From positions 1 to 29,056 of the IMG/VR virus record IMGVR_UViG_3300045955_000281: a DNA stretch of 29,056 bases; one strand, written 5' to 3'. Position 1 is the first letter of the stretch. Every line of letters starts with the position of its first letter. Under the pieces are notes generated by a model that was not told the origin of the DNA, made no database searches, and worked only from the letters and a program-made list of their open reading frames with translations. Made by a program: the position numbers and the translations under genes. This DNA comes from a virus. This document shows positions 19,800-27,000 of the stretch, piece by piece.

Positions 19800-20234
19800 A
19801 TGGCTCAGCACCCCTACGGCGCCAAGTTCCAGTACGACCTCGACGGCACGCCCCCCTTCACCGACCTGACGGCGGTGAAGTCGATCGGCGGCGTCGACAT
19901 GGCCGTCGGCAGCTCGATCGTCACGCACCTGGAAAGCGCCAGCGCCTGCGCCGAGAAGATCCCCGGCTGGGCGGACGCGGGCAAAATCACGGTTGTCCTC
20001 TTCTCCGTGAAGGCCCTGCTCAACACGCTCTACACCACGCTTTACCGGACGACCTACTACTGGCGTGTGGTCTGGCCCCTGCTCACCGGCGAGTCGAACG
20101 CCACACTCTTTCATTTTCAGGGGCACTGGACCCGGCTGCACGAGCTGGAAAAAGCCGCCAACTCGGATGAGCCCCTGCTCTACGAGCTCGAAGTTGACAT
20201 CACCGGCAAGCCGACGTTCACGCCGGGCACGTAG
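19800..20234 (+). CDS. Major tail tube protein candidate, 144 aa
   Basis: The ATG at 19800 follows AAGGAGG. It opens MAQHPYGAKFQYDLDGTPPF, then DLTAVKSIGGVDMAVGSSIV, a region with conserved Gly-Gly turns, then VLFSVKALLNTLYTTLYRTT and YWRVVWPLLTGES. The gene lies between the tail-completion and chaperone genes, exactly where HK97- and lambda-type clusters encode the tube subunit. The overall alpha/beta pattern suits a tail-tube fold, although sequence similarity to a named family is not obvious to me. I consider this assignment likely mainly from position. Confidence 0.75.
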   Translation: MAQHPYGAKFQYDLDGTPPFTDLTAVKSIGGVDMAVGSSIVTHLESASACAEKIPGWADAGKITVVLFSVKALLNTLYTTLYRTTYYWRVVWPLLTGESNATLFHFQGHWTRLHELEKAANSDEPLLYELEVDITGKPTFTPGT

Positions 20235-20263
20235 ATCTCCCCATCGCCCGCTGGAGGAAGTGC

Positions 20264-20698
20264 ATGCTCAGTCTGCAGCAGATCCTGGACAAGGAGGACG
20301 TCCAGGTCGAGGTGGTCAAGGTCCCCGAGTGGGGCGGCGAGGTGTGCATCCGCTCGCTCATGGGCTGGGAGCGCGACCAGTTCGAGCAGGCGTGCGAGCG
20401 CGACGGCGGGCGCGGGCTGGAAAATGTTCGCGGCCGCTTCTGCGCCATGATCCTGTGCGATGCCCAGGGCAAGCCGTTCTACACGGAGGAAACGCTCGGC
20501 CATGGGTACAAGGAGATCGGCCGCAAGAATGCCGCGGCCCTCGATCGCCTGTGGACGCGCGGCTTGAAGCTCAACCGCATGCGGAAGAAGGACGTGGAGG
20601 AGCTGGTAAAAAACTCCGACAGCGCCCCGAGCGGCGCTTCTGGATCGAGCTCAGCTACCGCTACGCCACCCCCGTCCGATTCCTCCAGCGGCTCCTGA
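20264..20698 (+). CDS. Tail assembly chaperone, gpG-like, 144 aa
   Basis: Binds the tape measure during tail assembly. It opens MLSLQQILDKEDVQVEVVKV, then PEWGGEVCIRSLMGWERDQF, CDAQGKPFYTEETLGHGYKE and DRLWTRGLKLNRMRKKDVEE. This is the pattern of tail chaperones of the G type (strands, WGG, helix with a GxxLKLN-like motif). After the frameshift site the zero-frame tail is a low-complexity Ser/Pro/Ala stretch (SAPSGASGSSSATATPPP) with no conserved content, as in other phages. The ratio of this product to the longer fusion is normally important for tail length. Confidence 0.85.
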   Translation: MLSLQQILDKEDVQVEVVKVPEWGGEVCIRSLMGWERDQFEQACERDGGRGLENVRGRFCAMILCDAQGKPFYTEETLGHGYKEIGRKNAAALDRLWTRGLKLNRMRKKDVEELVKNSDSAPSGASGSSSATATPPPSDSSSGS

Positions 20699-20949
20699 CC
20701 AGCCGCGACTTCGCCGAGCTGCTGGCCGAGGAACGCCTGGAGCCCCGCGGCGAGCAACGGGCCGATGGCCGCGCCGCCCAGGTGGCCTGGAACGCCTGGC
20801 GGCTGCAGCACGCTCAGCGGGCATCCGATCACGACTTCGCCCCCAAGTTCGGCCCCCAGGAGCGGCGGGAGCAGACCCGCGAGGAACAGATCCGGCAGGC
20901 CCAGGTGATCACGATTTCCAACGGCGGCACGATTGTGTCGCCGGGTTAA
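20264..20949 (+). CDS. Tail assembly chaperone fusion, gpGT-like, made by -1 frameshift, 228 aa
   Basis: The first 117 codons (20264-20614) are shared with the G-like protein. A one-base backward shift at 20608-20614 then continues with the codon at 20614, for another 111 codons up to TAA at 20947-20949. The downstream part reads LRQRPERRFWIELSYRYATP, SRDFAELLAEERLEP, RADGRAAQVAWNAWRLQHAQ and DHDFAPKFGP, which resembles the T domain of phage tail chaperones (W-E-L-A..., helix, FxPxFG). It has no good start codon or ribosome binding site of its own. The coordinates given span both frames. Confidence 0.82.
20608..20637 (+). promoter_or_regulatory. Programmed -1 frameshift signal for the tail chaperones
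   Basis: Slippery heptamer A-AAA-AAC at 20608-20614 in the zero frame. Seven nucleotides later a GCGCC/GGCGC hairpin (20622-20626 with 20633-20637, 6-nt loop) can stimulate the shift. This is the classical bacterial heptamer, spacing and structure, with the second reading frame open for 111 codons after it. Confidence 0.85.
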
Positions 20950-20950
20950 C

Positions 20951-20989
20951 TCCCTCGCCCCGCGTCGGGGAGAGGGCCGGGGTGAGGGG
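20951..20989. repeat. GC-rich palindrome, family A copy 5
   Basis: CCCTCGCCCCG pairs with CGGGGAGAGGG with one mismatch around CGT, followed by CCGGGGTGAGGGG. It occupies the gap between the chaperone fusion and the tape measure gene; GAGGGG lies about 11 nt before that ATG. Confidence 0.7.
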
Positions 20990-21000
20990 TATCGCCCAGC

Positions 21001-22536
21001 ATGTCCACGATCGGCACCCTCAACGTCAAGCTGAAAGCCGACGCCACCGGCTGGAAGAGCGACCTCAACTCCGCGTCCTCGGCGTTCGGCGGCTTCAGCT
21101 CCAGGCTGGCCGCCATCGCCGGCCCGGCCGCGATCGCGGCTACCGGGTTGATGCTCGCCCGCAAGGCGGCCGCGGAGTTCGTGGAGAGCGTCAATCGCCT
21201 CGACGACATCGGCGACGCCGCCGACCGGCTCGACCTGTCGGCCAGCGCGCTCTACGGCCTCCGCCACGCCGCGATCATGTCCGACGCCTCCTTCGAGGAC
21301 CTGCAGACGGGCCTCGAAAGACTGCTGGCCAACGTGGGCGAAGCCGCCATGGGCAACAAGGAGCTGGGCCGCAGTTTTCAGCGGCTGGGGCTCGATGCCA
21401 GTGACCTTGAAGGCATGAAGCTCGACCAGAGCTTCCTGACCGTGGCCGGGGCGCTCAGCGAAGTGAAGAGCAAATACGAGCAGGCGGCACTGGCCAAGTC
21501 GATCTTCGGCAAGGGCGCCGTCAGCCTCCTGCCGCTCCTGCGCCAGGGCAAGGACGGGATCGAGCAACTCGCGCACCAGGTCGGCATGGCCGATTCCGCC
21601 TTCCGCGAGGCGGACCTCGCCGACAAGAACGTCAAGCGGCTCAACGCGTCGTGGGAGAACTTGAAGGACACCCTGGCGAGCCAGGTGCTCCCGGCGGTCA
21701 ACTCCGTCATGGACGCGATGAATCGCCGGCCCGAATTGGCCGACGGCGGCAAAGGCATGTCCTGGATGGACCGGATCGCCCTCGGAATGCGCATCGGCAC
21801 GTTCGCCCTCACCCACCGCGACCAGGAGTTCTACCAGTCGGAGGGCGGCGACTTCACGCAAGAGAACGCCTTCGCCCGCCACGATGAACAGAGGATCGCC
21901 GAACAGGTGAAGCGCGAGGAGAAAGCCGCCGACGCGATCAAACGGATTCGCGAGGAGCTGGCCTTCGAGCTCGCCACGCTGGGTATGTCCGAGGCCGATA
22001 GGGAGGAACGGCGGCTCGCCTCGATGGGCGTCGCCGGCGAGGACCTCGACGCCATCCGTGCGCTGCAGCAACAGATCGATCTGACCAAGCAGCTCGCCGC
22101 GGCCGACAAGCAGATGGCCGAGAACATGGCCGAGTGGGGCCGCGTCAGCATGCAGGTGTGGCAGCAGACGCGCACGCCGCTCGAGCAGTTCGACAACGAC
22201 CTGAACGACTTGGCCCTTACCATGGCAAACTCGCCCCTGGACGGCGAGACGTTCAAGCGCCGCGTGGGCCAGCTCACCCAGGGCCTGATCGACTCCGCCG
22301 GCGAGAGCAGCTTCCAGCTCCCCACCGCCCTGACCCGCGGCTCGGTGGGCGCGGTCAGCGCCATCAATCAGAACCTGAACGCCTCCCGCATCGGCAACGA
22401 CCCGGCCTCGAAGATCGAACGCGCCTTGAAGATCCACGAGCAGAAGCTCGAGTACATCCGCCGCTTCAACGAGGAGGCGGTCAAGATCATGCGCGAACGC
22501 TGGCCCGAGTTTTTCGCGGGCAACATCCCGGAGTGA
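21001..22536 (+). CDS. Short tape measure protein, 511 aa
   Basis: Sets the tail length and helps eject DNA. The start MSTIGTLNVKLKADATGWKS, with the GTLNVKLKAD and FGGFSSRLAAIAGPA segments, is the typical N-terminus of minor tail or tape measure proteins. A hydrophobic stretch (AAIAATGLMLA, about residues 43-53) follows. Long helices with Ala/Glu/Lys richness (ADLADKNVKRLNASWENLKD, EEKAADAIKRIREELAFELA) make up the middle. At about 0.15 nm per residue the length predicts a tail near 75-80 nm; that figure is a rule of thumb. The size is small for a tape measure, so the particle would be a short-tailed siphovirus type. The preceding G/GT pair supports the call. Confidence 0.85.
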   Translation: MSTIGTLNVKLKADATGWKSDLNSASSAFGGFSSRLAAIAGPAAIAATGLMLARKAAAEFVESVNRLDDIGDAADRLDLSASALYGLRHAAIMSDASFEDLQTGLERLLANVGEAAMGNKELGRSFQRLGLDASDLEGMKLDQSFLTVAGALSEVKSKYEQAALAKSIFGKGAVSLLPLLRQGKDGIEQLAHQVGMADSAFREADLADKNVKRLNASWENLKDTLASQVLPAVNSVMDAMNRRPELADGGKGMSWMDRIALGMRIGTFALTHRDQEFYQSEGGDFTQENAFARHDEQRIAEQVKREEKAADAIKRIREELAFELATLGMSEADREERRLASMGVAGEDLDAIRALQQQIDLTKQLAAADKQMAENMAEWGRVSMQVWQQTRTPLEQFDNDLNDLALTMANSPLDGETFKRRVGQLTQGLIDSAGESSFQLPTALTRGSVGAVSAINQNLNASRIGNDPASKIERALKIHEQKLEYIRRFNEEAVKIMRERWPEFFAGNIPE

Positions 22537-22542
22537 TCACGT

Positions 22543-22568
22543 GCCGCGGGCGGATTGACGCTCGGAGG
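22543..22568 (+). repeat. Family B intergenic repeat, copy 4
   Basis: GCCGCGGGCGGA followed by TTGACGCTCGGAGG, matching 17971-17996 at 23 of 26 positions. The GGAGG(AG) end is the ribosome binding site of the following TTG-started gene. Confidence 0.75.
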
Positions 22569-22576
22569 AGATTACC

Positions 22577-23518
22577 TTGGCCGTGGATTGGGTCAGAGAA
22601 CGCTGGCACGGACGCGCCGGCTCCGACGAGCTGGAGCATCTCCACAAGGATTACGTGCGCGCGTTCCAGGCCCACACCACCGACGCCCTGGATGACCCGA
22701 AGATGGTGCTCGCCCATCCGGAGATCCCCAAAAAGGGCGATCCCTACCAGGTCGCCGCCGGCAGTGATCCGGATGCCCTGTGCATCCGCCGGCGGGCGGT
22801 GAACGACTCCGATAATCCCCAGCTCTTCGAGGTGATCTGCGATTACTCCACGCGCCAGCCGGAGGAGGACGAGCCCGGCGACAACCCCCTGCTGCGGCCC
22901 GCGGAGATCACCGGCGACACGGAGCTCGTGCAGAAGGCCCTCGAGTGGGCCCATGCCCGCGAGCTGTTCACGCCCACGACCGATCCGATCGACGGTACGC
23001 TCATCGAAGGTGACCCCAAGGTCGCCATCGTCAACACAGCCTACCAGCCGTTCGAGCCGCCGCCCACGATCGAGCATGAGGTCGACATCCTGACCATCAC
23101 CAAGAACCTCGCCCTCACCGTCAACGAGCTGCAGGCCCTGCGCCTGACGTTCCGCCGCAAGACGAATAAGCTCGCCCTCCTGGGCTACGAGCCGCACTGC
23201 GTGCGCGTGGGCGCGATCACCTGGTCGAACGCGCGGGAGAAGGGCATCAAGTTCAAACGGGCCTCGCTGCGGCTCTTGTTCTCGCCCGACGGCTTCTTTT
23301 ACGAGCCGTTGAACGCCGGCTACTGGGAGCTGGTCAGCGGCACGCTCAAGCAGATCGTCGAGCACAACGGGCAGACGCCGAGCGTGCCCCAGCACCTCTC
23401 GCAGAGCGGGCAGAAGTTCACGCCGACGACGCTCTTCGAGCCGATCTACTGCCGTTTCCAGATCTACGAGCAGGAGGAGCTCGCGCCCCTGCTCACCCTC
23501 TTCGGTTTCGAGCAATGA
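22577..23518 (+). CDS. Putative tail protein, 313 aa
   Basis: The start is TTG 22577, 6-8 nt after GGAGGAG; no ATG is available near the repeat. It opens MAVDWVRERWHGRAGSDELE, then QAHTTDALDDPKMVLAHPEI. Later parts are beta-rich (LALTVNELQALRLTFRRKTN, GAITWSNAREKGIKFKRASL). No catalytic motif stands out. The position after the tape measure gene is that of distal tail or tail-tip proteins in HK97-type clusters. It could be a distal-tail or adhesin-hub protein. No classical tail-tip (gpJ-like) gene is visible, so this one or the next may take that place. Confidence 0.65.
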   Translation: MAVDWVRERWHGRAGSDELEHLHKDYVRAFQAHTTDALDDPKMVLAHPEIPKKGDPYQVAAGSDPDALCIRRRAVNDSDNPQLFEVICDYSTRQPEEDEPGDNPLLRPAEITGDTELVQKALEWAHARELFTPTTDPIDGTLIEGDPKVAIVNTAYQPFEPPPTIEHEVDILTITKNLALTVNELQALRLTFRRKTNKLALLGYEPHCVRVGAITWSNAREKGIKFKRASLRLLFSPDGFFYEPLNAGYWELVSGTLKQIVEHNGQTPSVPQHLSQSGQKFTPTTLFEPIYCRFQIYEQEELAPLLTLFGFEQ

Positions 23519-23526
23519 GGTGAACC

Positions 23527-24531
23527 ATGGCCGGTGAAGTTGGCGCTGGAAATATCGTTGCGGGTTCGATCCGGGACGTGCATCTGCACTCCGCCGCGGA
23601 CATCGCCCTCACGAAGCTCGTGCAGCGGCCTCTGGCCGCGTTCCCGCAGAATCTCTTCGACGCCCGCGTGTGGGACACGCTCGAGCAGCGGCTGCCGGGC
23701 CCCGGCAACGTCGAGGCCGGCATCCTGGCGGTCAGTTACTACTGGGATCCCAACTCGGCCGACGACACCTTCTTTGTCGCGGTCGGGCGTGCCTGGAGAG
23801 TGCTCGGCATCATCGCCCGCGTGGAGGTCGCCGGCACCGACGCCGGCGCCGTGACGCTGGCGGTCAAGAAGGCCGCCTCCGGCACCGACATCGCCAGCGG
23901 CACCGCCCTGCACTCGAGCACGGCCGACCTCAAGGGCACGGTGGACACCAACCAGACGCTTACCCTCTCGGCCACGTCGAGCGACCTGGACATCGCCATT
24001 GGCACCGCGATCGGCGTCGATCTCACCGGCACCATGACCGCGGCCCGTGGCGTGGTGACCGTGCTCCTGGCCCCGGCCCCGGGAGCGGACGATCTCCAGG
24101 TCTACACCGGCACCTTCGGCACCCACGTGCCCAGCCTCCGCAGCCGGGACGTCAAGGCGGCGGGCGCCCAGACCTTGCGGGCCCGGCTGATCATCGCGCT
24201 GCCGGACAATTACGACGCCGCCGAGAGCATCCAGCTCCGCTGCCTGGCCGGCATGAACACCACCGTGGCCGACACCACGGCCACCATCGATCTCGAGGCC
24301 TATGAGCTGCAATCGGACGGCACGCTGTCGAGCGACCTGGTGGAGACCTCCGCCCAATCGATCAACAGCCTGACCCTGGCCAACAAGGATTTCAATATCA
24401 CCGCCACCAACCTGGTCGCCGGCGACCGGCTCGACGTGCGCGTCACCATGGCCATCTACGACGCCGCCGGCGTTACCGCCGTGATCGGCGTCCTGCAGGA
24501 CCTGATCCTGCGCTGCGACGTGCGGCCGTAG
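23527..24531 (+). CDS. Putative tail or fibre protein with two beta modules, 334 aa
   Basis: The ATG at 23527 follows GAGGTG and lies 8 bp after the previous stop. It opens MAGEVGAGNIVAGSIRDVHL, then WDTLEQRLPGPGNVEAGILA. Two similar modules follow: DAGAVTLAVKKAASGTDIAS with LTLSATSSDLDIAIGTAIGV and TGTMTAARGVVTVLLAP, then VADTTATIDLEAYELQSDG, SINSLTLANKDFNITATNLV and GDRLDVRVTMAIYDAA. Each ends in a hydrophobic strand hairpin. This is characteristic of Thr/Ala/Asp-rich beta-sandwich modules in virion surface proteins. Binding to host surfaces is likely but not demonstrated. Confidence 0.65.
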   Translation: MAGEVGAGNIVAGSIRDVHLHSAADIALTKLVQRPLAAFPQNLFDARVWDTLEQRLPGPGNVEAGILAVSYYWDPNSADDTFFVAVGRAWRVLGIIARVEVAGTDAGAVTLAVKKAASGTDIASGTALHSSTADLKGTVDTNQTLTLSATSSDLDIAIGTAIGVDLTGTMTAARGVVTVLLAPAPGADDLQVYTGTFGTHVPSLRSRDVKAAGAQTLRARLIIALPDNYDAAESIQLRCLAGMNTTVADTTATIDLEAYELQSDGTLSSDLVETSAQSINSLTLANKDFNITATNLVAGDRLDVRVTMAIYDAAGVTAVIGVLQDLILRCDVRP

Positions 24532-24540
24532 TTGCAAGCC

Positions 24541-24618
24541 CTCACCCCATCACCCCATCACCCACTCACCCCCTCAAGCCACGGATGGGGTGATGGGGTG
24601 AGCGGGTGAGGGGGTGAC
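24541..24618. repeat. CACCCC / GGGGTGA microsatellite-like inverted repeat (family A variant)
   Basis: Left half: CTCACCCCATCACCCC and further CACCC units. Right half: GGGGTGATGGGGTGAG and further GGGTGA units after ACGGAT. The halves pair imperfectly. It fills the gap before the fibre gene and uses the same CACCCC/GGGGTG vocabulary as family A, but in short tandem units. Confidence 0.7.
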
Positions 24619-24641
24619 AAGCGGGATAAGAGAGGCCACGG

Positions 24642-25916
24642 ATGGCCGACAAGCGCTGGCTACCATCGGAGGCGGACGCGAAGCGCATCAGCCGCGTCGT
24701 CCGCCAGGTCGAGCAGATGCCCGGCGGTTCCGGGCAGCGGCCGGGCCGCGCCGTCTTTCTCTCGCCGCTCGTCCACCTCATCGAGTGCACCGGCGACCTC
24801 GGCGCCGGCAGCGCCCCGTTCAGTGACTGGGCCCCGGGCACGATCCAGGCTTACGACGTCAGCACCAACAGCGTCAGCGACCTGGGCGACTGCTGGCTGT
24901 GGGACGCGAACGACCTCAACCTCAGCTCCGGCCACTTCTACCAGTGCCGCTGCATCGCCCAGCACACCGACGGCAAGCTCGTGTTCGTGGCCGAAGGCGG
25001 CGTTCTCGAGGAGCGCTGCTACAAGATCCCCTGGGACATCGACTGCTCGGGCGACCGGGCGGTGGTGATCTACAAGTACATCCGCGGCCCGATCCGCATC
25101 ACCGACGAGCCGTGCATCGACCAGCCGCCGGACGCGCCATCGCCGGGCCCCGGACCAGGTCCGGCGCCGCCGCCGCCGGACGATCCCCCGATTCCACCGC
25201 CCGATGACCCGATGCCGCCTGGCAATCCCAAGCCGCCCACCCGCGGCGGCAGTGGCGGCGGCAGCGGCGACGATCCCTATCCTTGGAAGCCCCAGGGCGG
25301 CGGCGGCTCGCGCGGCTGGGATGAACCACCGCCGCCGATACCCATTCCTACCAAGCCCGGCGGCTACGGGCTCCCGCCGGGAACCTTCCTTGGCGACGCG
25401 CTCATCGAGAACCCGGTGCTGTACCCCAACCAGGGCGGCACCGGCCTCGACGTCTACGCCGCCGGCGACGTGCTGTACGCCTCGGGCACGGGCACGCTCG
25501 CCCGCCTGGCAGCGAGCGCGGGCAAGTTCCTCGGCTGGGACGGCGGCGGCGCCATCGGCGCCTACAGCGCCGGCGGCGGCGCCACGGAGATCTCGCCCGC
25601 CGCGCTCACCGCCAGCGTCAACGACTACGCGCCCACGGGCCTGGCCGATCGCGTGCTGATCCGCCTCACCACCGACGGCGGCGGGCCTTACACGATCACC
25701 GGGCTCGACGCCACCGGCATCGCCGGCGGCGCCGAAATCACCATCGTCAACATTCACGCCACCGACTCGATCGTGTTCACGCACGAGGACGCCGCCTCGT
25801 CCGCGGCCAACCGCTTCGACAATCAGGGCGGCTTCGGCTACACCGCGGCCGCCGGCGGCCGCACCAAGTTCATTTACGACGCCACCACCCAGCGCTGGCG
25901 CCGCTTCGCCTCGTAA
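24642..25916 (+). CDS. Tail fibre-like protein with proline-rich linker, 424 aa
   Basis: The ATG at 24642 follows AGAGAGG. Residues 1-160 form a cysteine-containing domain (CWLWDANDLNLSSGHFYQCR, CIAQHTDGKL, VLEERCYKIPWDIDCSG) with repeated aromatic-Asp pairs. Residues 161-240 are low-complexity Pro/Asp and Gly (PGPAPPPPDDPPIPPPDDP). From 255 on there is a phage-fibre motif YPNQGGTGLDVYAAGDVLYA followed by SGTGTLARLAASAGKFLGWD, and a beta-rich C-terminal domain. The NGGTGLxxYxxGDxLYA pattern is common in tail-fibre proteins. The linker probably separates a base domain from a receptor-binding domain. It is the most likely host-recognition protein in the window. Confidence 0.75.
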   Translation: MADKRWLPSEADAKRISRVVRQVEQMPGGSGQRPGRAVFLSPLVHLIECTGDLGAGSAPFSDWAPGTIQAYDVSTNSVSDLGDCWLWDANDLNLSSGHFYQCRCIAQHTDGKLVFVAEGGVLEERCYKIPWDIDCSGDRAVVIYKYIRGPIRITDEPCIDQPPDAPSPGPGPGPAPPPPDDPPIPPPDDPMPPGNPKPPTRGGSGGGSGDDPYPWKPQGGGGSRGWDEPPPPIPIPTKPGGYGLPPGTFLGDALIENPVLYPNQGGTGLDVYAAGDVLYASGTGTLARLAASAGKFLGWDGGGAIGAYSAGGGATEISPAALTASVNDYAPTGLADRVLIRLTTDGGGPYTITGLDATGIAGGAEITIVNIHATDSIVFTHEDAASSAANRFDNQGGFGYTAAAGGRTKFIYDATTQRWRRFAS

Positions 25917-25921
25917 CCCCA

Positions 25922-25944
25922 GCCCGGCTCACGGGGGCCGGGCT
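25922..25944 (+). promoter_or_regulatory. GC-rich hairpin after the fibre gene
   Basis: AGCCCGG and CCGGGCT form a 7-bp stem with a loop of about ten nucleotides just before the GGGAGG ribosome binding site of the next gene. No T-run of useful length follows, so it may be a partial attenuator or only a structural spacer. Confidence 0.4.
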
Positions 25945-25963
25945 CTTGCAGGGAGGATGGATC

Positions 25964-26359
25964 ATGGCAGCTCCCAGGAACTGGACGACGCTCAGGAACC
26001 CCGGACGCAAGCTGCTTGACACCGCCAACGCCAACCGCGACGGCAGCGGCACCCTGGTGGATCTGGTGACCGGCATCGCCGCGCCCGGCACTATGGTCAC
26101 CAGTCTCAACATCGCCGCGCTGGGAGTGACGAGCCGCGGCTTCGTTCGGCTGTTCGTGTACGACGGCACCAACAACGGCTTTTATGACGAGATCATCGTG
26201 CCGGAAATCACGACGGCCATGCTGGCCCTCAACCAGAAGGTGTTCAGGTTCCTCTACCTCTGCGCCATCCCACTGGTGGGGACGAGCCAAATCCTGCGGG
26301 CGAGCACGCACACCGGCGACGACTTCCACGTGATCCCCGGCGGCTACGACTACGCGTGA
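25964..26359 (+). CDS. Small virion-associated protein, 131 aa
   Basis: The ATG at 25964 follows GGGAGG at 7-nt spacing; an in-frame ATG 18 bp upstream overlaps that box and is rejected. It opens MAAPRNWTTLRNPGRKLLDT and has a beta-rich middle (GFVRLFVYDGTNNGFYDEII). It ends in a segment with TSQILRASTHTGDDFHVIPG. The pattern resembles the Thr/Asp-rich surface proteins earlier in the cluster. It sits between the fibre gene and the cysteine-rich gene. A role as tail accessory or capsid surface protein is inference. Confidence 0.6.
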   Translation: MAAPRNWTTLRNPGRKLLDTANANRDGSGTLVDLVTGIAAPGTMVTSLNIAALGVTSRGFVRLFVYDGTNNGFYDEIIVPEITTAMLALNQKVFRFLYLCAIPLVGTSQILRASTHTGDDFHVIPGGYDYA

Positions 26360-26382
26360 TCGCTGATCCCCGAGGTGTCAAT

Positions 26383-27000
26383 GTGGCCGAGACCAAGATC
26401 CTCAACTGTCGCTGCTGCCCGGGCGGGCAGCCCGGTGATCCGCCGCCGCCCGGCGAGCCCCCGCCGAACCCGTCGCCCGGCTGCGCCTGTATGGACGGGA
26501 TGCACACGCTCGGGCCCTGCCCGCAAGTCCCGATGCTCTGGCGTCTGCACTCGGGACTCGGCTCGCCTTTCCCAAACGGCGACACCCTGCTCCAGTACGT
26601 CGGCGACGTGATCATTCTGCCGGGGGCGCCGTGCCCGATGTGGGAAACTTCCGAGCGTGTCTGCGGGAAAGGCGCGGCGTTCCAGGGCGGATGTGCCGTG
26701 CGCGATGACAGCCAGGCCCTGGTGCCGCTGTGGAGTATGAGGTTCAAGGCCAGCTCGCTCTTCGCCGGCTGCGCTGGCTGGCTCACTCAACCCGAGGGCT
26801 GTTGCGGGTTGGAACTGGTCGCGGCCTACACCCAGCCCGCGATGGGCTTCGTGCCGGAGCGCTGCTGCACCCGCGCGTTCTGGAGTGCGAACCCCGTCGC
26901 GGGCTTTGCCGCGGCCGCGTGCCTGGGGCGCAACTACTTCGTGGACGCCTCACAGGGATTCCCCATCCTGGACCTATGGGTCGAGCCGTACATCCCCTAG
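26383..27000 (+). CDS. Cysteine-rich phage-type protein, about 205 aa
   Basis: The GTG at 26383 is preferred, with GAGG about 9 nt before it; an in-frame GTG at 26356 that overlaps the previous stop would add nine residues. The frame encodes about 15 cysteines, many paired (CRCCPGG, CACMDG, GCCGL, RCCTR), in a protein with a proline/glycine stretch near the N-terminus (PPPPGEPPPNPSPG). No named zinc finger fits. The content suggests a metal-rich or disulphide-bonded protein on the virion or involved in assembly. It overlaps the next gene by about 25 bp. I recognise no family. Confidence 0.55.
   Translation: MAETKILNCRCCPGGQPGDPPPPGEPPPNPSPGCACMDGMHTLGPCPQVPMLWRLHSGLGSPFPNGDTLLQYVGDVIILPGAPCPMWETSERVCGKGAAFQGGCAVRDDSQALVPLWSMRFKASSLFAGCAGWLTQPEGCCGLELVAAYTQPAMGFVPERCCTRAFWSANPVAGFAAAACLGRNYFVDASQGFPILDLWVEPYIP

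Noticed and set aside
20479-22437. A 652-codon minus-strand open frame antisense to the tape measure gene
   Set aside because: Antisense to a well-supported tape measure gene; Arg/Ala/Leu-rich shadow sequence.
24541-24618. CRISPR-like array before the fibre gene
   Set aside because: The units are short variable CACCCC/GGGTGA runs that pair with each other. There are no regular spacers and no cas genes.
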